DNA from: Roseateles_B sp041913905 | GTDB lineage: Bacteria; Pseudomonadota; Gammaproteobacteria; Burkholderiales; Burkholderiaceae_C | Direction: 5' to 3' | DNA: 64,000 bases | Assembly: GCA_041913905.1 (NCBI GenBank) | Contig: JAYSEK010000010.1 | Location: 62,001-126,000, forward strand | In this document: one piece after another, positions 43,211-52,188 of the stretch | Layout: each line of letters opens with the position of its first letter | Position numbering within the stretch: position 1 is the first letter of the stretch | The notes under the pieces: model-generated | Told to the model about the DNA's origin: nothing | What the model saw: only the letters and a program-made list of their open reading frames with translations | The model's database searches: none | Program-made: the position numbers and the translations under genes

Positions 43211-46200
43211 TTGCCACCCTCCTTCACCTGCGCTGCGCTGGCTTCAAGGGGAGGTGGGTCAGCGGGCCGTGAGACATCGGGGCTCGGTGTCTTCATGCAA
43301 CTGATCTTGATGTTGCCCGTGGACTCCACCGTCATCTGGATGGCAGTGCTCGTCTTGGTACCGACACTGTCAGTGACCGTTGCGAGGAAGTTGACGGTCC
43401 CGATGTCGCAGACAGCCGGCGGCGCCACCCCGAGGGTCGCCGTAGCCGACGTGGAACCGGCCGTCACGCTGCCGGAACCAGACAGGACGTTCTGAACAGT
43501 CCAAAGGTAGGTATAGGGAGCCACACCGCCCGAAGGCGTTGCCGTCACCGACGCCGTTGATTGAAGCATGCCGCTGACTTGCTTCGACACATAGGACGGA
43601 CTGAGAGCAAGGGTCAACGGCGCAGCAGCCGGCACGCCCGTTCCCGACAGACCCGCGGTATAGGGCATCACATTGCCCGCCTGCGCGGCCTCATAGGTCT
43701 GGCTGTAGACCTGGTTGTACATGCCGTCGATGCGCAGCGTGGCGCTGGCGCCCGCCGTAGCCGTCGGCGCGAAGCGTACCGTCACCTGGCAGGTCCCGCC
43801 CGCGGCAATCGTGCTGCCGCAGGTGTTACCCACCACGGAGAACGGTGCGGACAAGCCATAGACGTTGATCGAGCGTGCGGTGAACGCGGCCGTGTTGGTC
43901 ACCGTCACCACACGGTCAGCCGTGGTGTTGACCTTCACATTGCCGAAGTCGACCGCCGAGAAGCTCAAGGCCCCCTGATAGCCCGCATTGACGACAACGC
44001 TGGGCGAGCCGCCATTGCTGGGCACCGTCAGGGTGCCGCTGTAGCTGCCGGGCGCCGAGCTCCAGTACACATAGACCCCGCAGCTTGCGCCAGGTGCAAG
44101 CACCACACCGGCACCACACCAGGAGCTGTCGCCATTGGTCGTGTAGGCCACGCCGCCATTGGTCATGGTGGGCGCACCGGAGATCGTCACATTGGCCGTG
44201 CCGGTGTTCTTGAAGTTCACATGACCGCCGGAAGCCGCATAGGGCGTCAGCGTGGTGCCGGCCGAGAAGGGGCTGGCCGTGAGGGCTTCGAGCTTGGGCA
44301 CGCCCAGGCCCTTGCCACTCAGGCTCACCGACGCCGTGGCCGCACCGCCATTGGCGCTGATGGACACACTGCCGCTGTAGGTCTGCAAAGCCGTGGGTGC
44401 GAAGCGAACGGCGAAGCTGCAACTGGCCGAGGCCGACAGGCTGCTGCCGCAGGTGTTGTTGAAGACGCTGAAGCCTGCGGGCGGCGTGATGCTCAGGCCG
44501 CTCACGGCGCTGGCGCCATTGGTCAGCGTGACCGTCGTGGAGTCCCGGGTCTGGCCGGTCTGCGTGTCAGCAAAGCTGAGGCTGGCTGGGCTGACGCTCA
44601 GCGATGCCGGCGGCGGCAACGAGGTCGCACTGAGAGTCATTGCCTGCACGTCCGCAATGCCGCGGTAGCTGCCGGAGCGCTGGGAGGAGCCGTCCAGCAG
44701 GTCCGCCCATTCAAACTGGCCGTACACAGCAGCCGAGACCGAGCCGCTACCCGCGGCACCTGCCGTATAGCGCGCAGTGATCGTGCAACTGCTGCCCGGG
44801 TTCAGCACGGCCGGACAGGCGTCCGACACCACGGCCCAGCTGCCGCTCCCACTCACGCTGCCGAAGCGGATGCGCGGCGAGCCGAACTGGAAGGCACCGG
44901 GCGTCTGGTTGTCGATGGTGATCACCTGGTCCAGCGTGGTCTGGGTGGAGCCGCCCACATTGGTGGCCGACAGGCCCAGCGTCTTCTGCACGGCCGACAC
45001 CGGCGTCACGATGGTGGTGGTGCCGAAGACAGCCGTCACCGAGGTGCTGACGGTGCCGGCCCCTCCACCCCAACCCTGCAGGATCCAGCACTTGGCACCC
45101 GCTGCCAGGACGCGGCCGGGCACGCAGGAGCCACCGCTGCCGCTGGAGTTGGTATCCCAGAAATTGGTGCCCGAGGTCGTGGCGATGCTGTTCAGCGTCA
45201 CGGCCGCGTTGCTGCGGTTGTAGTAGTACAGGCCCAGGGTGGTGGTCGAGTAGGCTGGAATCGCCCAGCCGCTGCTGGCCGGACTCACATGATCCAGCAC
45301 GATAGGCGTCAGTGAGGTCGCAGTCAGGCCGACAGCCTGCACATCGTTCAGACCACGATAGGAGCCGCTGCGCTGCGAGGAGCCGTCCAGCAGGTCAGCC
45401 CATTCGAACTGGCCGTACACCGAGGCCGTCACTGAGCCACTGCCCGCGGCACCTGCGGTGTAGCGTGCCGTGATCGTGCAACTGCTGCTGGGGTTCAGCA
45501 CGGCCGGGCAGGTGTCCGCCACCATAGCCCAGCTGCCATTGCCGCTGACGGTGCCGAAGCGGATGCGCGGCGAACCGAATTGGAAGGCACCCGGCGTGTT
45601 GTTGCTGATGGTCAGCACCTGGTCCAGCGTGGTCGCCGTGGAGCCGCCCACATTGGAGGCCGACACGTCCAGGGTCTTCTGCACCGCGGACAGGGGCGTG
45701 TTGATGGTCGCCGAGTCGAAGGTGGCAGACAGGGTCGCGCTGACCGTGCCCGGACCGCCGCCCCAACCCTGCAGCAGCCAGCACTTGGCGCCAGGTGCCA
45801 GGGACAGGCCCTTGGCGCAGGAGCCGTAGCCGCCGTCGGTGTTGTAGAAGGGACTGCCAGACGTGGTGCTGACATTGTTGAGCACCGCCGCGCCCGTGCC
45901 AGTGTTCTTGTAATAGACCGCGATCGTGGTCGTCGAGTACGCCGGAATGACCGTGCCGCTGCTGGCCGGACTGACGTGGTCCAGGACCACCGTGCTGGTG
46001 CCGTTGATGCCCTTACCGGTCACGGCCACGGTCGCAGATGCCCCACCGCTGGCGGTGATGCTGACGCTGCCGTTGTAGGCCTGAACCGCCGCCGGCTTGA
46101 AGCTCAGGGCGAAGGAGCAGGTGTCCGACGCCGCCAGTGTCGCCGCGCAAGTATTGTTGAACAACGTGTAGCCCGTTGGTGGCGTGATGGTCAGCCCTGA

Positions 46201-49200
46201 GATCGCCACCGCGCCATTGGTCAGCGTGACGGTGGGCGAGTTGCTGGTCTGGTTAATGACGGTGTCCGCCAAGGCCAGGCTGGTCGGGTTCGCGCTGATG
46301 GAGGCGGAGGCAGCGATACCCTTGCCAGTGACCGCCAGGGTCGCGCTCGCTCCTCCGCTCGCTGTGATGCTGAGATTGCCGTTGTAGGCCTGGGCGGCTG
46401 TCGGCTGGAAGCGCAAGGCAAAGGTACAACTGCCCGAAGCTGCCAGTGAGGCACCGCAAGTGTTGTTGAGGAGCACATAGCCCGTCGGCGGCGTCAGGGT
46501 GAGGCCGGAGGCAGCAACCGCACCGTTGCTCAGCGTGATAGTCGAGGAATCGCGTGTCTGGTTGACGATGGTGTCTGCCAGGGCGATAGACGTCGGGCTG
46601 AGCGACAGCGTTGCCACGCCTGCCGTATTTCCGCTCAGAGCGGCCGTGCGCGCCCCCAGGGCGGTAGTGATGGTCAAGGTGCCGGAGGTGGACCCGGCCG
46701 CGGACGGCTGGAAGCCCACGGTCACCGAGCAGCTGGACTTCGCTCCGAGACTGGCCGGGCAATCCGTCGACTGGAAACTGAAGCCCGTGCCCGACACGCT
46801 GCCTGCGTTGATGGCGCTGACGGTCAGCGCAGCCGTGCCGTTGTTGGTCAGCGCAGCCTTCTGGGTGCTGAGCGTGTTCAGCGGCACATTGCTGAAGCTG
46901 AGTGATGCCGTCAGCTCGGCAGTCGGACTGCCGGGCAACGCGAGCGTGCCGCTGACCGCCGTGGCGTTGGCATTGCTGCCAGGCGACGCCGACATGAGCG
47001 GCAGCAGATTGGGCACGGTATTGGTGGCCGTGGCGCGTTTGAGGCGGCCCAACGTCCAGCTGCAGGTCTTGTTGTCACTGGTGCAACTGGTATCGGCAGC
47101 TTCGTAGGTATTGCTGACCAGCTTGGTGAAGGTCTGGCTCTGACCGGCGCTTGTGCCGGTCGTCTGGATACTGATGGTGAGGGGATCACCGTTGCTGTTG
47201 TAGGTATTGGTCTTCCTGACGGTCGGCAGGGCTTCGCCGCCCAGGTCCCATCCTTCCTCCAGCGACTGAGCCAGATAGGGTCGCTGCACCAGTGCCGCGG
47301 TCAGGCAAGGCATCGGTGCCACGCCACCGACGGCAATCTGGACACTGGCTGCATTGCCAGCAGCTTCGCAGTAACCATAGGTACTGCGGCTCAAGCGGTT
47401 CGCCGTGCTGCCCAATGGCCCCTTGAAGGTCTCGGAGACTGCAGCCACACCGAGATACGGGTGATCCTGGAAATACTGCGTCTGCACGTTCAGCTGGCTG
47501 CCGTCCGGCGCGGGGTTAGCCTGACTGACCTGCATGAAGCCCAACAGGCCGCGGCCGTTCACAGCCACGCGCAGCCCGCGGTAGGCGTAGGACGTCGTCA
47601 GCGTGCTGTCGCCAATGCCGGTGTCCGTGTTGAGATCGGCCACGATGTGCATCGGGAAGGCGACGTCGACCTTCGGGTAGCTGATCTGACCAGGAACGCG
47701 ACCGGAGACATAGCGTGGCCGCATGAAAATGGTTTCCACACCGTCTGAATTCAGGCCCTGCGTCGGGTTGCTTACCGACGTGTAGGTCAGACGGCTCTTC
47801 AGCCCCGTCGGCGAAGTCACGCTCAGCAGCAGGTCGGAGGGGCGCTGGTCCTGACGGATGAACAGCTGGTTGTAGGACGCGCCGGAGACCACATTGGACG
47901 GCTCCACGCCGGTGCCGGGCCGAGTGGACGTAGCCGAAGCGCATGGGGTCGGTTGCACCACGATGATGCCATCCGTCGGCGTGCGGCTCATGGGCTGCTG
48001 GGTACAGGGATCTCCACCGCCACCAGAGGGCACGTAGGGATTGGCCACCAGACGCAGGATCTCGACGTTGCCATGGCCGGTGAAGTCGGCCAGCAGAAAG
48101 TTAACCTTACCTTCCGTGGTGTCCTTGAGCGTAATACCGGTGAGGTTGAAGGTCGTCGACAAGCGGAAGGTGCCGTCCCCCTTGCTAAGGTACAGCCGGT
48201 TCGCTGACGCATCTGCCGCCCAGCGCAGCACGTCGCTGCGGCCGTCGCCATTGAAGTCGGCAATGACAGCACCATAGGGCACCGGCTGCGTCCCTGGCGC
48301 AGCGCCAAGCTCGTTACCAATGCTGACGAGGTTGAAATTCGCCGTCTTCTCGAAAGAGCCACCGCCCTGAGCGATGCTCAGCGTGTTGTTCCAGGGCAAG
48401 GCATCCGTGGCCTTGGCCAGACAATCCGCGCGGCCATCGCCGTTGAAGTCGCCGGGGAGGTCACAGCTCGTTGGTGAGGCGATGGGCGCGAAGTTGCCAT
48501 CGCCGTTGTTGCGATAGGCAGCCGACGTGTTGTACTTGGTCGTGGCGAGGCCGACGATGTCAACCAGGCCGTCACCGTCTACATCGACCAGCTTTCTGGC
48601 CTCACCAAAGCCAGATGAAATATGCGGAGACACATAGATCGCAACGTCCCGAAGATTGGTGGGCCGTTCGTCGTAGCTCCCGTTCGGGTTGGCATGCCAG
48701 TACCGGGTGCAGCCGGTGGGAGGACAAGGCTCCGATTCACCGATGAGGAACTCTGACCGCACCGTGGTCAGGACGTCGGGCAGTCCGTCGCCATCAACAT
48801 CGAAAAGAAAGAAATTGGCCCCGGCCGAATAGCCGACGACGGACAGCGGCCCGCAGGTGGTCTGATTGCCGGTACCGCCACCGCCGGTGGAGGCACCCGT
48901 TGCAGGTCCGCGCGTGCTTGACGTCGACGCACCCGCCGCCGTCAGGTCGTCAGGACAAGGCTTCCAGATGGCAGTGCTGGAAACGCGCTCCAGGGCAGGG
49001 CCGGCCCATGGCTTCGTGGTGAAAGTGCCGTTCCCGTTGTTGATGAACACCAGCACAGGCCCTGACGTAGCGCAGGGCTTGTCAGTGAGGCTCTTGGGAC
49101 TGCTGTAGCGCAACAGGTCCGGCAGGCCGTCACCATTCATGTCCATCACCTGCGTGTAATAGCAGTTGTCGCTCTTGTAGAGGTTTTCACCGGTGATGTT

Positions 49201-50586
49201 GAAGCTGGCGTCCTGGCTGAAGGTGCCGTCACCATTGCTGCGCCAGAGCTGGTTTTCCGATGGCACGTCGCTCCAACGGATCAGGCTCTGGCGCCCGTCG
49301 CCGTAGAAATCGGCATTGATGACGCCGATCTTGCCTTCGAGGTCGTGCATGGCCAGCTTCTCGAAGCCGGTGCTGGACGACGCAGCGGTGTAGGTCTCGC
49401 CGTTGGCAGGCGAGCTGTACGTGAACCGGGTCGGCCGCTGACAGAGGCTCTCGTTCGTGCCCGCGCATTCAGTCAGGGCCGTCAGCAGGCTGCGCGAACT
49501 GGCCACCCCCTGCCCATAGTCCAGTTTCAGGGTTCCAACCTTGACGGCACTAGAGGGCGGCGCAACCAGCGCACCGCTGCCGGTGACGCCCAGAGTCGAA
49601 CCGTCCCAGTTGATGTAGCTTCGCAGGGCCTTTAGGCGCCAGATGCTGACGTTCTTGCTGCCCTGGTGATACGCCTCCGAACGGTCCTGGCCACCCGGGG
49701 GCACGGATTCGTCCGTGTAGTTCGGGCGATCTTCGTACTCAAAGACCAGCTTGTTCTGCGGAGCCTTTGTCGTGGTCCCCGTGTATTGCACCTCCACCAA
49801 ACCCCATTCGTGGCCGCTGCGCGCAGAGCCCGGCGTGGGACCGGTTCCCCAAGCCATGTCGCGCTGGGCATAGAAGAAGTCGATGTAGTTGCCCAGCGTG
49901 TCGCTGATGCGGTTGGTCGCCCATGCCACGGCCACGGTCTCAGTGCCGCTGGCCGTCCTGGCCCGGACCAACGCATTGCCGCGCGTGTTGCCGGTAGGCG
50001 TCGCGCCGTAGTCATAAACTTGGCCGCTCTTGGTCCAGACCCTGAAGTAGGCCGGACCGTTGCTGACGTCACCGCCCGCTGCGCCATAAGCGCGGATGCG
50101 CGCGTAGCTGTCCTTCTCTGTGCGGAATTCGGTGAAGCTGGGCTCGGCCAAACCCAGCGCGTCGTTCAGCGCGCCATTGGCAGCGGGCGTCGTCGCCACG
50201 GGCTGCCCCGCAGTATCCGTCTGGATGAGGCGCTGCCCGTCAAGGCAGAGCTTGTCGCTTGGCTTGTAGAGGACAGCTTTCGAAGCGCCGTCGGTAGCCG
50301 TGATGCCCGCGCAGCGCGTGATCATCGACAGGCCCTGCAGGGACCAGCCGTAGCCGATCGGCCCGTTGACCCCCCCCCCGCCAAAGGAAAGCCCGAGGTT
50401 TGGTGTCATGCCGGCGATGCCGGGTGGAAGCTTGACGGCCTGGCTATAGCCCGGCGATCCACTCGGTCCGACGCCTACCTGCGCCCCCACCTGCCCTGCC
50501 GCAAGCACCAGCAGGAACGCCGAAGCACTTAAGCAGGCACGCACAGACACACGGGCCCACGGCCACACCGCCATCGCACGAGGCAT
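43207..50586 (-). CDS. Giant secreted SpvB/TcB-like protein with FG-GAP repeats and ASH-domain array
   Basis: 2,459 residues with a signal peptide (ACLSASAFLLVLAAGQVGAQ, cleavage near 35). Residues about 40-410 are an SpvB/TcB N-terminal domain (KLPPGIAGMTPNLGLSF, PIGYGWSLQGLSMITRC). About 415-850 holds at least seven FG-GAP/VCBS motifs (IADFNGDGRSDVLRW, FDVDGDGLPDVLTT). About 890-1195 resembles the TcB middle region (DLLLSVTSPTGLKSRLTY). From about 1205 to 2300 it is a run of ASH/'choice-of-anchor D' immunoglobulin-like repeats (SFADTQTGQTRDSTTVTLTN), including two near-identical units of about 225 residues. A PKD-like domain (about 2320-2425) ends it. It overlaps the Rhs gene (ATGA). A ten-G run lies at codons 69-72. 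Confidence 0.92.
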   Translation of the reverse strand: MPRAMAVWPWARVSVRACLSASAFLLVLAAGQVGAQVGVGPSGSPGYSQAVKLPPGIAGMTPNLGLSFGGGGVNGPIGYGWSLQGLSMITRCAGITATDGASKAVLYKPSDKLCLDGQRLIQTDTAGQPVATTPAANGALNDALGLAEPSFTEFRTEKDSYARIRAYGAAGGDVSNGPAYFRVWTKSGQVYDYGATPTGNTRGNALVRARTASGTETVAVAWATNRISDTLGNYIDFFYAQRDMAWGTGPTPGSARSGHEWGLVEVQYTGTTTKAPQNKLVFEYEDRPNYTDESVPPGGQDRSEAYHQGSKNVSIWRLKALRSYINWDGSTLGVTGSGALVAPPSSAVKVGTLKLDYGQGVASSRSLLTALTECAGTNESLCQRPTRFTYSSPANGETYTAASSSTGFEKLAMHDLEGKIGVINADFYGDGRQSLIRWSDVPSENQLWRSNGDGTFSQDASFNITGENLYKSDNCYYTQVMDMNGDGLPDLLRYSSPKSLTDKPCATSGPVLVFINNGNGTFTTKPWAGPALERVSSTAIWKPCPDDLTAAGASTSSTRGPATGASTGGGGTGNQTTCGPLSVVGYSAGANFFLFDVDGDGLPDVLTTVRSEFLIGESEPCPPTGCTRYWHANPNGSYDERPTNLRDVAIYVSPHISSGFGEARKLVDVDGDGLVDIVGLATTKYNTSAAYRNNGDGNFAPIASPTSCDLPGDFNGDGRADCLAKATDALPWNNTLSIAQGGGSFEKTANFNLVSIGNELGAAPGTQPVPYGAVIADFNGDGRSDVLRWAADASANRLYLSKGDGTFRLSTTFNLTGITLKDTTEGKVNFLLADFTGHGNVEILRLVANPYVPSGGGGDPCTQQPMSRTPTDGIIVVQPTPCASATSTRPGTGVEPSNVVSGASYNQLFIRQDQRPSDLLLSVTSPTGLKSRLTYTSVSNPTQGLNSDGVETIFMRPRYVSGRVPGQISYPKVDVAFPMHIVADLNTDTGIGDSTLTTSYAYRGLRVAVNGRGLLGFMQVSQANPAPDGSQLNVQTQYFQDHPYLGVAAVSETFKGPLGSTANRLSRSTYGYCEAAGNAASVQIAVGGVAPMPCLTAALVQRPYLAQSLEEGWDLGGEALPTVRKTNTYNSNGDPLTISIQTTGTSAGQSQTFTKLVSNTYEAADTSCTSDNKTCSWTLGRLKRATATNTVPNLLPLMSASPGSNANATAVSGTLALPGSPTAELTASLSFSNVPLNTLSTQKAALTNNGTAALTVSAINAGSVSGTGFSFQSTDCPASLGAKSSCSVTVGFQPSAAGSTSGTLTITTALGARTAALSGNTAGVATLSLSPTSIALADTIVNQTRDSSTITLSNGAVAASGLTLTPPTGYVLLNNTCGASLAASGSCTFALRFQPTAAQAYNGNLSITASGGASATLAVTGKGIAASASISANPTSLALADTVINQTSNSPTVTLTNGAVAISGLTITPPTGYTLFNNTCAATLAASDTCSFALSFKPAAVQAYNGSVSITASGGASATVAVTGKGINGTSTVVLDHVSPASSGTVIPAYSTTTIAVYYKNTGTGAAVLNNVSTTSGSPFYNTDGGYGSCAKGLSLAPGAKCWLLQGWGGGPGTVSATLSATFDSATINTPLSAVQKTLDVSASNVGGSTATTLDQVLTISNNTPGAFQFGSPRIRFGTVSGNGSWAMVADTCPAVLNPSSSCTITARYTAGAAGSGSVTASVYGQFEWADLLDGSSQRSGSYRGLNDVQAVGLTATSLTPIVLDHVSPASSGWAIPAYSTTTLGLYYYNRSNAAVTLNSIATTSGTNFWDTNSSGSGGSCVPGRVLAAGAKCWILQGWGGGAGTVSTSVTAVFGTTTIVTPVSAVQKTLGLSATNVGGSTQTTLDQVITIDNQTPGAFQFGSPRIRFGSVSGSGSWAVVSDACPAVLNPGSSCTITARYTAGAAGSGSVSAAVYGQFEWADLLDGSSQRSGSYRGIADVQAMTLSATSLPPPASLSVSPASLSFADTQTGQTRDSTTVTLTNGASAVSGLSITPPAGFSVFNNTCGSSLSASASCSFAVRFAPTALQTYSGSVSISANGGAATASVSLSGKGLGVPKLEALTASPFSAGTTLTPYAASGGHVNFKNTGTANVTISGAPTMTNGGVAYTTNGDSSWCGAGVVLAPGASCGVYVYWSSAPGSYSGTLTVPSNGGSPSVVVNAGYQGALSFSAVDFGNVKVNTTADRVVTVTNTAAFTARSINVYGLSAPFSVVGNTCGSTIAAGGTCQVTVRFAPTATAGASATLRIDGMYNQVYSQTYEAAQAGNVMPYTAGLSGTGVPAAAPLTLALSPSYVSKQVSGMLQSTASVTATPSGGVAPYTYLWTVQNVLSGSGSVTAGSTSATATLGVAPPAVCDIGTVNFLATVTDSVGTKTSTAIQMTVESTGNIKISCMKTPSPDVSRPADPPPLEASAAQVKEGGK
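44625..45990 (-). repeat. Tandem internal repeat, two units of about 680 bases
   Basis: Within the SpvB/TcB-like gene, 45305-45990 and 44625-45302 encode two consecutive blocks of about 225 residues. Both start at VLDHVSPASSG and share GAFQFGSPRIRFG, SCTITARYTAGAAGSGSV and GQFEWADLLDGSSQRSGSYR. They look like a recent in-frame duplication. Confidence 0.85.
50370..50379 (-). repeat. Homopolymer of ten G (coding strand) in the SpvB/TcB-like gene
   Basis: Ten consecutive C on the plus strand encode four Gly (codons 69-72), at the conserved point just before the NGPIGYGWSL segment. A run of this length near the 5' end is prone to slippage. Confidence 0.9.
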
Positions 50587-50723
50587 ATCCCCTCCCCATC
50601 CATCGCTTTTATAGGACGGCGGGACCGCTCAACTTCCCAGGGGGCCCGCCATGCAGCCACCGCCAGTTGCGGACGCCACTTTGACGGCCGCGACTGTAGT
50701 GACGCTCACCTGGCGAGCAAAGG

Positions 50724-50745
50724 TGTCAATACTTACATATTGACA
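50724..50745. promoter_or_regulatory. Inverted repeat upstream of the SpvB-Rhs operon
   Basis: TGTCAATA-CTTACA-TATTGACA is an 8-base perfect inverted repeat with a 6-base spacer, 138-159 bases upstream of the operon start, in an AT-rich patch (50730-50790). It contains TTGACA, a -35-like hexamer, on both strands. I see no convincing -10. It is an operator or promoter candidate. Confidence 0.5.
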
Positions 50746-50813
50746 AACCAAGTTTCTAAAAATGAACACTCACTCGCATCATTTCCCAGGACAGAGCCCT
50801 CAGTTGGCGGGCT

Positions 50814-51512
<699 letters not shown>

Positions 51513-51522
51513 GAGGAGAGCG

Positions 51523-52155
51523 ATGCAACGCCGGATGTGGATGGCCCACTGTAGCCTGAGCCTGGGGCTGCTGCTGGCGCCGGGCCTGGCCAGCGCGACG
51601 AAGCGCAAGATCCTGGTGCTGGGCGACAGCCTGTCGGCCGAATACGGCCTCGCACGGGGCAGCGGCTGGGTGGCCTTGCTGGAGGCCAAGCTGAAGCAGC
51701 AGCAGCGGGACGTGGCGGTGCTCAACGCGAGCATCAGCGGCGACACGACTTCCGGCGGCCGCTCCCGCCTTCCCGCATTGCTGAAGAAGGAGCAGCCCAG
51801 CCACGTGATCATCGAGCTGGGCGGCAATGATGCGCTGCGCGGCCTGCCCCTGGCCATGACGCGCGAGAATCTGCGCGCCATGGTGCAGGACTGCAAGAAG
51901 GCCGGCGCCCGTGTGCTGCTGGTGGGCATGCAGATGCCGGCCAACTACGGTGCCGCCTATGGTCGCGAGTTCAGCGGCAGCTTCGAGACCGTGGCCCGCG
52001 AGGAGAAGGTCGGCCTGGTGCCCTTCCTGCTGGCCGGCGTGGCCGACCGGCCGGATGCCGAGACCTGGTTCCAGCCGGACCGCATCCACCCCCTGGCCAA
52101 GGCGCATCCATTGATGCTGGAGCAGGTCTGGAAGGGCCTGGCACCGATGCTTTGA
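51523..52155 (+). CDS. tesA: SGNH-hydrolase TesA (multifunctional acyl-CoA thioesterase I / lysophospholipase / arylesterase)
   Basis: The start is placed at the ATG at 51523 (AGGAG four bases upstream; alternatives at 51511 and 51535); 210 residues. The signal peptide is AHCSLSLGLLLAPGLASA. SGNH blocks: block I ILVLGDSLSAEYGL (Ser nucleophile), NASISGDTTSGG (Gly), ELGGNDALRG (Asn) and DRIHPLAKAH (Asp/His). It hydrolyses acyl thioesters and esters in the periplasm. Only about 10 bases separate it from the divergent ybbA start, so regulatory sites must lie within the two coding regions. Confidence 0.93.
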   Translation: MQRRMWMAHCSLSLGLLLAPGLASATKRKILVLGDSLSAEYGLARGSGWVALLEAKLKQQQRDVAVLNASISGDTTSGGRSRLPALLKKEQPSHVIIELGGNDALRGLPLAMTRENLRAMVQDCKKAGARVLLVGMQMPANYGAAYGREFSGSFETVAREEKVGLVPFLLAGVADRPDAETWFQPDRIHPLAKAHPLMLEQVWKGLAPML

Positions 52156-52188
52156 GCCCGGCGGCGCTGCCCCCAGGCCGGCGCCCCA

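Noticed and set aside
44625..45990. Insertion element or transposon as cause of the internal duplication
   Set aside because: The duplicated block is in frame, protein coding on both sides, and without terminal inverted repeats or transposase.
43207..50586. Complete Tc insecticidal toxin locus
   Set aside because: No TcA-like gene is in the window, and the C-terminal half is an ASH/Ig array rather than the TcB shell.
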